From NCBI GenBank assembly GCA_037576195.1, contig CM075101.1:52452001-52516000 (forward strand): DNA of 64,000 nt, given 5' to 3'. Every line of letters begins with the position of its first letter. Within the stretch, counting starts at the first letter, position 1. The notes below the pieces were generated by a model. That model worked only from the letters and a program-made list of their open reading frames with translations, searched no databases and was not told the origin of the DNA. This document shows, one piece after another, positions 47,781-58,050 of the stretch. The translations under genes and the position numbers were made by a program. This stretch comes from Phytoseiulus persimilis. Lineage: Eukaryota; Arthropoda; Arachnida; Mesostigmata; Phytoseiidae.

Positions 47781-49622
47781 TATCTCTATGAAAGACAATG
47801 TGTGTGCGTAAGTTGGTGCCCGATGAACTCAGTGGGCAGAAAAGCGTGGAACGTGGAATTTCGTGAGGGTGTCGAATACGCTCTGAGCTAGGTTTTGATG
47901 TCGGTTCGGTCGGTAATTGTTCACGTCTCAGATCACTGTAGCGACGAAACCGGAAAAACTCAGTTATACGAAGCACGGAATGGCGGCGAGATTTCCACTT
48001 CGGATAACGAAATCCAACTCCGCGGGTCAGTAGTTTCTTTAGCAGATCGCATAAGGTCGATCGGAGCTGAAACGTTGAAGCTCGGAGCTTCCGTTCAGAA
48101 AAAAACTATCCTTGGATCTGCTGAGCTGATATCGCTTGTTCGGAAGGAGGAGAATTCTCGGTCAAATATTTCCTCGGTGAAGTGTAATCTTATCGTGGTC
48201 TTGATCCTCTTTGGACGTGAACTCTTTTGAGGCTCATCTCCTCCTAGGACCGGGCCTGTCCACGAGCCTCCTCGTTTCAGGGAGAACAGGCTGATATCAC
48301 TCAACTGAGGCTCGAAAGTTTTTTAGGACGCAATTCAGCAGCGGAATCTATCGAATTACGGAATGCGAAATGGATTGACTCCTCGCCTTAGGGGACTGGC
48401 GCGTCACGCCCATGGCGAGGTCGTCCGCAAAACGATTATCCGCGTTCCCTCGAAAGATACGTCACACTGAGGAACTTCGAGGCGGCCTCTCTCTGGCACT
48501 TCGATACCACATCAGGGGCAGTTTCCGACCAGCGGGAAATCCTTGAATCTCCACAAATTCAACCGAAAAACCCCATTGAGGCTCGAACTCATTGTATCGA
48601 CTGAATAACGATTGACGCGACCGGCAGGATCGGCGGCTGCTCATCTGGCGCGCCGCCCAAAACGTGGCTCGACGCCAGGGCATCGTAGCCGGCCCCTCCT
48701 TTCCCAACTCTAGATCTCCTGAGCTTCGAAAAGAAGGTAAACGGCTGCAAAAAACGGGATGGAGACGGGAAGCGTCGACAAGCGCTCGGATGATTGCCAA
48801 ACGAACCTCTACTCACGGTCAGTCGAGGAGCTAATTCATAATAGGCATAATTCATCCGCTGTGTCTCCTGGAAAACGCATGAGGGAAAACAAAAGTTCCG
48901 GCTGTGGCTGGATTTCGGAGTTTCGGGAGCGATTTCCAAGAAAGCACTGATCTAATCCGACTCATGCTGCTTTACCTCCCAGACGCCATTACTCGGCGAT
49001 TTTGGCTAATCTTTCGTTGTCGCGTCTTTCCGGACTTCGTTCGTTCACTTGAGCGTTCGTCGGAAGTCCTAGGCAAGGACAAACTTCCATCATTCTCCAG
49101 AACTTTCAGCGAGGGTAACCCAGGCGAATCTTGACACAATGAATAGTTTTGAGGAGGAGAGGGATATTTTGAGACACAAGACTCATCAGCACGCGGAGTG
49201 GAGCCTCTCAGAGATTTTTGACCTTCATTCGTCTGATCTTTCCATCTCGAACAAGTTCCAATGATGGGTCACGCATTATCAATTTAGAGAACGGTGCGGA
49301 TAAAGTTAAGAACAGAACCCAACGGCGAGGCACAGGCTCATCCCGCAATGCGCCCATCTGATGAAGGACACAACGCCCAATGAAAAACAGTCGTCCTCGA
49401 CAATCTTGTTGAAGCAGAATACTCGAGAGGATTTTCAAGACGGCACCGATCTGCTTGGATTCATGTTGTGTTCCTCCCCGGACGCCGCGACTCGGCACTC
49501 TCTCGAGCGATTCCTCCGACTTTTCTGGATTCTCCCCCGTCGAAGCGTTGTGTACACAGGTTTCGCCTCCAGCTGATCACGCGGTTCCCCCTTCGGAGGA
49601 TATGGTTTAAATAGCGGAATAA
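47781..49622. other. Interval between the Tc1 element and a LINE fragment, no gene recognised
   Basis: Only unsupported frames occur here. Two imperfect direct repeats, about 48905-48990 and 49425-49500, share blocks such as CAAGA(A/C)(A/G)GCAC(T/C)GATCT and GACGCC. They are about 70% similar by eye. Confidence 0.4.
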
Positions 49623-50326
49623 ATTCAAAGCTTCAAATACCTCGGGATCACGATGCAACCGGCACTCGGATTCGGTGACCATGTAGACCAACTCCTCACA
49701 CGAACCGCAACGACGATCGTATGCCTCGGAAACCTACAAAAACTTACCCTGACCACTGCCTTGAAAATATTCGAGATAAAGGTCATGCCCATCATCAGGT
49801 ATGGAATGGACTGCATCTGCACCAAACTTGCCAAAAGTAGTCTTAAAAAACTTGACAGATGCAAACTCCTGTTCCTCAAATCAACCCTTGGAGTGAGCAA
49901 GCACACATCGAACACCTTCGTCCTAGCACTGACGAAGGAGAAGACCCTATGTGAAAGTCTGAAAGAGCTGAGATACAGCTTCAGCGAATCCGCGTGGAGG
50001 GAATACACGGAAGATCTCGAACGCGAAAGAGCCGAGTTCGACATAGACGAGTTCACCGAGGGACCAGCGTTCTGCGGAGAAGGGTGGAAACTCGCGAATA
50101 GGAAAAACCGAGCTCTCATATGCCGAACTACTTACCATGGCTTCCACCACAAAATCTGTACAAAAGAGGACTTTAACGTAGAACGCAATGAGCTATGTAT
50201 CTGTAAATACTGCGGCGAAAACAGAATTACCCGCCATCACATCTTAAAATGCACATACTTTGAGAACAGAGCGATCAACGAGATCGCTAAAGAGTTACTA
50301 TGAACTGCGGAAAATCCGCGAATAAA
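49623..50326 (+). mobile_element. Non-LTR retrotransposon (LINE) 3' fragment, same family as 394-1025
   Basis: The frame opens after a TAA at 49620 and begins with the post-catalytic RT motif FKYLGITMQ. It continues with KIFEIKVMPIIRYGMD and ends with HGFHHKIC and the zinc knuckle CICKYCGENRITRHHILKC, then TGA at 50301-50303. AATAAA at 50321-50326 closes the element. Compared with the copy at 394-1025 it keeps more of the thumb region and is uninterrupted over about 227 codons. The catalytic RT motifs are missing, so it is 5'-truncated. Confidence 0.82.
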
Positions 50327-50984
50327 TCGCTATTATTAATATAAGAGTCTACAACAACAGTTGGTTTATGTTGCTTCGTCGCGAGTCAAGACGGTCGAAG
50401 GCTTATTAATCACAACATCCGACGACTGCCCCGATGAATTCCGATTCCAACGGTTTCAGCACGGCTCAACCTTTGGTTGCACCGTTCCTATTTTTCTCTA
50501 GCTTCCTTCTCACAGTACTCGTCATCACTCTCGATAGTCGCATGTCATCATGCTGGTTGTTTTAATGTAGGCTTACATTCCACCGGCGAGGATTCGCTTG
50601 TTGTGCCGGAAGCTAGCCGCAACGAAACTGAAACCACCCAGAGTTGTGCCTTCCGGCACTATCGACTAGCACCTATCACTCGCTCTGCCGTCAGCGGCTT
50701 GCTTCCAATATACTGGTCGTTGATCAGATCGATGTGGAACGTAAGCCCACGGACCCACTAGTTCAGCAGCTGAACTTGGCCCCGTTTTTAGCGCAGAAAT
50801 GCGCTTTTCTTCGAACGTGTCTACTGGGGTGCAACTGGAAGTGGAACGAAAAAATCGCAGAGGGAGGCCTTTAAGATTTTTTTTCCGGAGCGAGGGAAAT
50901 TTGAATTCAAGTTGAATTTCAAGTGGTAAATCTCGGTGTCTTGTCATAGGTCAATGACAATGAAATGATGGTAGGTAAAGTAAT

Positions 50985-51268
50985 GTTCAGATCGGTCCCG
51001 GAATCACCCCTCCAGACTTGAAAAGTGAAGGTCAGATTGGTGTCGGAATCACATCTCCAGACTTGGAAAGTAGTGGTCAGATCGGTCCCGGAATCACTCC
51101 TCCGGACTTGGGAAGTGATGGTCAGATTGGTCCCGAAATCACCCCTTAGACCTGAGAAAGTAATGGCAAGATCGGTCCCGGAATCACCCCTCCAGACTTG
51201 AAATGTGAAGGTCAGATTGGTCCCGGAATCACCCCTCCAGACTTGGAAAGTAATGGTCAGATTGGTCC
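50985..51268 (+). repeat. 45-bp minisatellite, subtype A, forward array of about 6 units
   Basis: Tandem units of the form TCCCGGAATCACCCCTCCAG plus ACTTGGAAAGTAATGGTCAG and ATTGG, 45 bases long, with point differences. The array ends at the spacer starting near 51268. Confidence 0.9.
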
Positions 51269-51430
51269 CGGATAGACATCATTTTCCGTAGTACGGAGTA
51301 CGGCAAATGAATTCACGTACCACTCCGTTACGGGAATTCATTTTTCGTACCCCGGACCCGAGGATCCTTACTACTTATGATCGGCTTCGTCTGTCAGTCA
51401 GTCAGTTTGTCCGCATTCCTTCTGGAATAC
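51268..51430 (+). repeat. Non-minisatellite spacer between arrays (inverted copy at about 53612-53757)
   Basis: About 160 bases with blocks GGCAAATGAATTC, GAGGATCCTTACTACTTATG and GTTTGTCCGCATTCC. The same blocks occur in reverse complement in the right arm, so this is part of a larger inverted structure. The origin is unknown. Confidence 0.85.
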
Positions 51431-52345
51431 ATGGGGGTGATTCCGGCACCAATCTGACCTTCAATTTTCGAGTTTGGAGGGGTGATTCTGGGACTTATCC
51501 GACATTATTGTTCCGAGCCTGGAGGGGTGCTTCCGGGACCAATCTGAGCATACTTTTCTGAGTCTGGTGAGTTGATTCCAGGACGCATATGACAATATTT
51601 TGCTGAGTCTGGAGGAGTGATTCCGGCACCAGCCTGAGCATACTTTTCCGAGACCAATCTGAGCATACTTTTCTGAGTCTGGTGGGTTGATTCCAGGACC
51701 AATCTGACAATATTGTTCCGAGTCTGTGGGGTTGATTCTGAGACCAATCTGACAATATTTTGCCGAGTCTGTAGGGGTGATTCTGGGACCAATCTGGCAA
51801 TCTTTTTCCGAGTCCGCAGGGGTGATTCTGGGACCAATCTGACAACCTTTTGCCGAGTCTGGAGGAGTGGTTCTGGGACCAATCTGAGCATTCTCTCCCG
51901 AGTCTGGAGGGGTGATTCCAGGACCAATCTGACAATATTGTTCCGGGTCTGTGGGGTTGATTCTGAGACCGATCTGACAATATTTTGCCGAGTCTGTAGG
52001 GGTGATTCTGGGACCAATCTGGCAATCTTTTTCCGAGTCCGCAGGGGTGATTCTGGGACCAATCTGACAACCTTTTGCCGAGTCTGGAGGGATGATTCCG
52101 GGACCAATCTGAGCATTCTCTCCCGAGTCTGGAGGGGTGATTCCAGGACCAATCTGACAATATTGTTCCGAGTCTGTGGGGTTGATTCTGAGACCAATCT
52201 GACAATATTTTGCCGAGTCTGTAGGGGTGATTCTGGGACCAATCTGGCAATCTTTTTCCGAGTCCGCAGGGGTGATTCTGGGACCAATCTGACAACCTTT
52301 TGCCGAGTCTGGAGGAGTGGTTCTGGGACCAATCTGACCATGCTT
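51430..52345 (-). repeat. 45-bp minisatellite, subtype B, reverse-oriented array of about 20 units with a 225-bp higher-order period
   Basis: Units of 45 bases, read on the minus strand, would encode variants of LVPESPLQTRQNIVR. Five distinguishable monomers repeat in fixed order about three times. For example, the block AGTCTGGAGGGGTGATTCCA occurs at 51901 and again at 52126, 225 bases apart. Because 45 is a multiple of three and the unit has no stop in several frames, there are open frames of 266 and 278 codons on the minus strand and 241 on the plus strand. I treat these as by-products rather than genes. Confidence 0.92.
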
Positions 52346-53220
52346 CTCCGAATCTGGAGAGCCGAAAGCTGGATCAGAGAGCGGTGGATACCTGATTCTC
52401 GCTTCGTGCGGTATTGTGACTATACCTCTGTTCTCTGAAAATACTGTAACGAAGGTTTCCGCTGTCTGCCAAAGCTCGCACTAGGTGAGGTCCTAAGATC
52501 TGGGTGACGAAGGAGCTACGACTCACCGAGTAAGAAGACGAACTTACTCGGACACAACTGGGAGCGGGGGCTGGATGCTTGGTCGACCTTGGACGCTAGG
52601 GCAGCGAAAGAAAGGGTCGTTCTGAGGACGGTCACAACTTGTCGGCGAGCAAATCTACTCTTCTACTCTCAAGCTTTTTTCATGCATTCCCCTCTTGCAG
52701 GGTTTTTCTCTTCTCGCCGGTAGCGATCTTGCTTTACATTGGTCCCGGGTGCCTTCGCTCTTTCACTATTGATCTCTACCTCGCGCCTGCGCCCTTGGAT
52801 GCAATGCCGGTTTCACCGCCAGCGCATAATACACATGTGGCCACTGTGATCGGTATATTATCCGGCTACCAGCTCACAAACCCACTATTATTTCAGATGT
52901 GGCCTCTTCCATTGTGTGCTGTCTGGCTGGGGTTACGCCTGACTCCCCGACTATCTCAGAAAACGGAAACATCCGAACCCAATCCAGGAAACACTAAAGC
53001 ACACAGTTTGTTCGGTCGCGCAATGGTCACTCCTCGCTCCAAATTTCTAGCTGACAATTTACTCACGTTCCGGCACGTATCGGGAGCTACAACATGTATA
53101 GTGGGGCCGACTGGAGTGGGCCGCGCTTGGCGCTGTCGGACCACGGTCCCTTGCATCGAGACACGTTTCTCTGAAACTATCTTCTCATTCGGTTGATTGG
53201 TACATGCTGTTATAGTCAGA
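52346..53220. other. Unique centre of the inverted minisatellite, no recognised gene
   Basis: About 870 bases without the 45-bp unit separate the two B arrays. A 185-codon plus-strand frame (52639-53196) has a hydrophobic start but no domain that I recognise. This is the loop of the inverted repeat. Confidence 0.5.
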
Positions 53221-53612
53221 TGGACTCCGGAATAGCGATCCTGGACTCACCCCTCCAGACTCCGAAGAGTATGCGCAGATTGGTCCCGGGACACTCCACC
53301 AGACTCGGCAAAAAATATTGTCTGATTAGTCCCGGAATCACCCACCAGAATCGGCGAAATATTGTCGAATTGGTTCCAGAATCACCCCTCCAGACTCGGA
53401 AAAATATTGCCAGATTGGTCCCGGACTCACTCCACCGGACTCGGCAAAATATTGTCAGATTGGTCCCAGAATCACCCCACCAGACTCCGCAAAATATTGT
53501 CGGATTGGTTCCGGAATCAGCCCTCCAGACTCGGAAAAATATTGTCGGATTGGTTCCGGAATCACCCCTCCAAACTCAGAAAAGTATGCTCAGATTGGTG
53601 CCGGAATCACCC
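53220..53612 (+). repeat. 45-bp minisatellite, subtype B, forward array of about 9 units
   Basis: Same unit as 51430-52345 but in the opposite orientation (GACTCGGAAAAATATTGTCAG core), shorter and more diverged. It forms the inner part of the right arm. Confidence 0.9.
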
Positions 53613-53757
53613 CCTATGTATTCCAGGGGAATGCGGACAAACTGACAGACGGAGCCGATCATAAGTAGTAAGGATCCTCGGATCCAGGGTACGAAAAATT
53701 GATTTCTGTACCGGCTGTACGGGAATTCATTTGCCGTTCTACGGGAAATTATGCCTA
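53612..53757 (-). repeat. Inverted copy of the 51268-51430 spacer
   Basis: Reverse complement of the left spacer, about 80% identical by eye, including the ATAAGTAGTAAGGATCCTCG block. Confidence 0.85.
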
Positions 53758-53905
53758 GTCCCGGAATCACCTCTCCAGACTTGGGAAGTAATGGTCACAT
53801 CGGTCCCGGAATCACCCCTCAGACCTGGGAAAGTAATAGTCAGATCGGTCCCGGAATCACCCCTCCAGACTTGGAAAGTGAAGTTCAGATTGGTCCCGGA
53901 ATCGC
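53757..53905 (+). repeat. 45-bp minisatellite, subtype A, forward array of about 3 units
   Basis: Units of the same subtype as 50985-51268 and in the same orientation, although the spacer beside them is inverted. The subtype-A arrays therefore do not follow the inverted symmetry. Confidence 0.85.
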
Positions 53906-53924
53906 TGCAAGAAATCCATGGTCG

Positions 53925-54005
53925 GTGATCGACCCCCTGGGGCACAGCAGTCCATAAACTTCAAGGAAGTCGCTCAGGGAGTCCACCGTTGATCCAGTAG
54001 TCGAC
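53925..54005 (-). mobile_element. Relic related to the hAT-type MITE at 31173-31387
   Basis: Contains GTCCATAAACTTCAAGGAAGTCG, read here in pieces: TCCATAAACTTCAA and GAAGTCG, with a nearby CGACCCCCTGGGG. These are the reverse complements of words inside the 31.2-kb MITE. No intact terminal repeats are seen. It abuts the minisatellite. Confidence 0.55.
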
Positions 54006-54027
54006 AGGTGGAGTTGCTATTCACGAA

Positions 54028-54492
54028 CGCCGAGTAGCACCTACGCAAGCAACTCCCACAATCACACCAAATCTCATTGATGAAGATCCTGGTGACATTC
54101 GTGCCTGTAAAGTTCTCCTACGTAACCAACTAACCGTTTTTGCGACTGTATTTATAAATCCGGAAACATCGTTCGAACTCATTGAAGAGTTCCTACTGAA
54201 ATCTGACCATGTTCTGTCCCCTCGTATTCAAAACCAGAGAACTTCACTGATTCTGTGCGGTGATTCCAATTGGAACCTGAAAGACCCCCTCAAAAAGGAA
54301 AAAAATATCGAGTTTATGCGAAATCAATTTGAAAATCTTGAACTAATAACCGATCCTGAGATATCGACAACACGTTGCCGAACATGCATCGATATCATAT
54401 CCTCGAGAGGCATCCAAGATTGCTACTGTGACACACACATAAGCTACTTCAGTCATCAAAACCCGGTATTCACTTTCCTGACCAAATTCTAA
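54028..54492 (+). mobile_element. LINE ORF2 endonuclease-domain fragment (APE-like)
   Basis: The frame ends at TAA 54490-54492. It carries FATVFINPETSFELIEEF, then SLILCGDSNWNLKD and TTRCRTCIDIISSRG. These match the endonuclease/exonuclease/phosphatase fold of LINE ORF2, with the GDFN-type motif as GDSN and the late ID motif preserved. The N-terminal catalytic Glu region and all of the RT are missing. It may belong to the same family as the 3' fragments at 394 and 49623, but no overlap allows a test. Confidence 0.75.
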
Positions 54493-55875
54493 CCGATCTT
54501 CTAACCTTCGCATGACAATTTGATGAACGTCCGTCAACGTTCCGGAGCACTGAAGATAGGACCGTCGAAAACAAATTGAGGGGGGTTTTGGGCGGAAGCA
54601 CTCGAGAATTTTGGACATATGCCACCGCCATTGATAAGAAATCTCAATGTGCTGAAGCATTTCCCCCGCTCGAGGGGGTGGGACACCCCCTTCAAAGAAA
54701 ATCGTCGTCTCGTTTTTTTGTAGGTGTTTCAAAACCAATCCACCGTACTTTCCAATTCATTTATCGACGAATTTTGCCTGTGTCCCGGCTTGACGCTAGG
54801 TTGTTCGCATTTCTGCACCCCGGTTCAACCCGTGGATGAACCGTTCCTGTTTGTTCTTTTTCAACGAAGTTTCGGGGCCGATGTTGATGGCCGGGGAACG
54901 CATCCACGCACACCTAGGGTAACTCCCGGGCCCAGATAATGTGAGAATACTCATTAACGCTCAGAGTTGATTCGCGGATCGCGATTCTCTAGTCCGCGAC
55001 GAATCGGGGAGGCTTGGTCGGAACCGCCACAAGTTGGCATTGCTCCGAACCTGAGCGCTCACTTTGCTAACATGGACCCCGGGAGGACCAGGTGATGTGG
55101 GCGCCCGCGGAATCTGTTGAGTGGGAGTGGTTGCCAGAAGCACCGGAGTGGTCAAGGGTCTTAGACTCTTATCTTTTTCAGGATATGATTACGGAAGCGG
55201 AGCGGCTTACTTGTGTCCATGCTTCCCGGTATCTTAGCATATGCTGGACTAACTCGGCGACGGTGAGCGCGCTCGACAAGCCTGAGATCCTGGAGAGTTC
55301 AATGTCAGCAGGCTCTATAACTCTCTAAACAGCGCAGCTCCCGTTGCCCCTGCCGATGTGCTGCTGCCATTGCCGTTGCCAGCAGCCCACGACACGACTT
55401 ATGGTGAAGCACTCGAAATTTATTAGATTTCATATGAGGTAGATAGAGGTGAACGAGAGATGTGTATCACATGGAAGAGTTGTTGAGTTTTCTCCCCATT
55501 CTCCATCGGAAACTATTGAAAATAGCGTTGTTCTTCGCTCGTCGAATCCAATATCAGTGACTCAAGATTCTTAGGGACTAATTCCCTCTAGTCTCTCCGA
55601 GGGAGGCTCGCGGTATGACGTATTCTCCGTTGAAGCGCAACAGCGAGTCACTGCGAGCTCCGAGATCGTAACACATACTCATCTCTATACATGCGAGTTA
55701 CCGAATGCATCCATCAATTAGGCCCCGGCGCCAGTAAGGCTGCTCCTTTGTGTACCTGAGCCGTTTTCACGCGAAGCAGACAGCGCTACGGAATATACTG
55801 CCGGTTTAATTCATTTCCTCCCCTACTCTCGAGTTCCTCCCCGTTGATGGATATGAAATTCTACAGTTATAAACA
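54493..55875. other. Interval before the zinc-finger duplication, no gene recognised
   Basis: Only short frames without motifs. A C/T-rich stretch and the word CCCCCTTCAAAG are present near 54680, with nothing gene-like. Confidence 0.5.
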
Positions 55876-56790
55876 ATCCTACAATTATATCCCGTCAAGC
55901 GGGAGCATTGAAGATACTTGCCTCCGTGACCTCAATCGGGTATTCGTTAATCTCACATTCGGCTCCTTGGAACTTCGCGGTATTTGAAGAACGGCCGCTG
56001 GAGTGAGCGCATGTCGTTCTCATTCCCATCCTCGCTCTCTTCCACCAAATGAAACGATCCTGAACGATTCCCTGGAATGCGGGATGGTGATTGTTGAGCT
56101 GTGTAGCACCGTGTCCGAGTGGAATGTTCTTCAAATCACGTTGATGAAGTGAAGCTGCTCTAATCTAAGAGGATCGTCGCTGGTCAGTGACTTCCATCTG
56201 CTCCTGAAGTTTGTTTGAGGATTGATTTGGTCAAGTCGAAGCCGTCTCCAGCGGTCTCGCTTTCGTCATTGTAGTTGGAGAAAAGAGCGAGATCTGAAGG
56301 AGCCTAGAAAAACTGTGAGTTGATCAAGCCGCCTCTCCGAAATGCAGTCGCAACGATGCAACGAAATCGGCGAAATATTTCGGACTGCACCTCAACGGAA
56401 GAATTGCTTGCGTCTCGACCTGCGAGAGGCGAAGTTGTCGAGTTCCGAGAACGCAGCAAGATCCCGCTCGAGCATACGTCTGAACATTCGCGCTCGCCTC
56501 TGCAGCCAATGAAGCGTCCGCCTCACCAGCTACGAACGTACACACATCAGATTGCCTGCGATGAGTTCGAAGAGCGATTCTCCGAGTCCATCGGCCTGGG
56601 AGTTCAAAACCAAACTCACACTGGTGAGCAACTCTTTGCTTGCCATAGATGCCACGGAAGTTTTGCAGAATCTCGCTACCTGGCGAGTCACAAGCGGATA
56701 CACACCGGCGAGAAACCCTTTGCTTGCGATGAGTGCCACAAAAGTGTCTCACAATCCGGCCAAGTGGCGAGTCACAAGTAGGGGTCGCGA
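55876..56790 (+). repeat. Left copy of a tandem segmental duplication containing a zinc-finger gene
   Basis: From about 55876 the sequence aligns with 57130 onward, through a shared flank (blocks such as GAAACGATCCT, ACGATTCCCTGGA and GAATGAAGCTGCTC-like) into the coding regions. The spacing between equivalent positions is about 1.2 kb. By eye identity is about 75% in the flank. Confidence 0.8.
56356..56781 (+). pseudogene. C2H2 zinc-finger gene, truncated copy (1 degenerate and 2 visible fingers)
   Basis: ATG at 56356, conserved with the duplicate at 57567, begins MQRNRRNISDCTSTEELL. The N-terminal block of about 65 residues has no known domain. One broken finger (IACDEFEERFSES) follows, then FACHRCHGSFAESRYLASHK and FACDECHKSVSQSGQVASHK separated by the linker RIHTGEKP. 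A TAG falls directly after the second HK, where the duplicate continues with a linker and many more fingers. The protein would be 141 residues. It may still be expressed as a short protein, but loss of the array suggests decay. Role would be DNA binding; the target is unknown. Confidence 0.7.
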
Positions 56791-57129
56791 CAATTCACGA
56801 GTCTGGCTGGGGGTCCGGATTTCACATCAGTGCCTTGACTATCTTGTGACCTCGCCCCCTGGAACCGTTCTCGGTCATGATCGTCCTTCGACGAACGTAT
56901 TGGGTTGGGTATGGGGTTTATTGATCTTGGCTCGGTTACCGAGATTGTGTAAAGAAGTGATCCATTCGGCTATACGTTCTTCATTGCGAAAACTTCTCAT
57001 TCCTCCACTCAAAGAAATCTTCCGCTCTTGACGGAATGATCCGAAAAAGCGGAGCCTTGTACCGATAAGTCGGAGCGTGTCCTATGATCCGATTACTCGG
57101 GGTTCCAATCAAGCGGAGTCCACTGTACT

Positions 57130-58050
57130 ATAAAGTATGAAGTATATCCTGTTCATTGGAAGCATTTGAGATACTTGATACTCCGTGGACTTGGTCGGGT
57201 ATTGCGATTCGTTGATCTGTCATCCGGTCACTTCAAACTTCGCGGTATCAGAGGAACGACCGATGATGTGAGCGCATGTTATTCTTATTTCCGCCCTCAC
57301 TCTCTTCCACCAGACGAAACGATCCTTAACGATTCGCTGGAGTGCGCGGCGGTGAATGCCGAGCTGTATCGCCCCGTGCTCGAGTTGAGTGTTCTCCCGA
57401 TCACGTTGAAGGAATGAAGCTGCTCTGATTGAAGAGGATCGTCTCCAGTCATCGACTCCCGTGTGCTCCCGTCTCGACATTGCAGTTGAAGGAAAGAGCG
57501 GAATCTGAAAGAGCTCATGAAGACTGAATGTTGATCAGGCTGTCTCGTCAGAATGCAGCCGCAACGATGCAGCCGAAACGTCAGAATACTCCGGACTGCG
57601 CCTCAGCACAAAACTTGCTTCGGTCCCGACGTTCGAGAGGCAGCGTTTTCGAGTTCCGGAAGTGCAGCAAGATCCCGTTCGAGGGCGCGCCAGAGCATTC
57701 GCGCACGACTCTGCAGCGAACAGAGGGTCCAGCTCACCGGCCGCAAACGTTCACGCATTATTAGTGGTAAGCCGCCTGCTTTTGATGAGTGCGACGAGCG
57801 ATTCTCCGGTTCAATCCCACTGAAAGTTCACAAGCGATTTTCCGGCTCCATCAACCTGAAAGTTCACAACCGAACTCACATCGGTGAGAAACTGTTTGCT
57901 TGCGTTGACGGCGACGGATGTTTCTCCCCCTCCGATAGCCCCGCAAGCCACGAGCGAATCCACACCGCCGAAGAACCGTCCGTTTGCGATGAAAGTATCT
58001 CCCACTCCGACGGCCTCGCAAGTCCCGAGCGAATCCTAACCGCTGAAAAA
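57130..58050 (+). repeat. Right copy of the tandem segmental duplication
   Basis: Matches 55876-56790. The equivalent of the left copy's first finger carries a 13-base net insertion near 57755-57770, which moves the upstream N-terminal block out of frame with the fingers. Confidence 0.8.

Noticed and set aside
51495..52438. Three long repeat-encoded proteins (266, 278 and 241 codons) on both strands
   Set aside because: They arise from a stop-free 45-base tandem unit read in several frames. No start context, splice support or known family is present.
50985..53905. CRISPR-like reading of the 45-bp repeats
   Set aside because: The units are head-to-tail without spacers and the surroundings are clearly eukaryotic.
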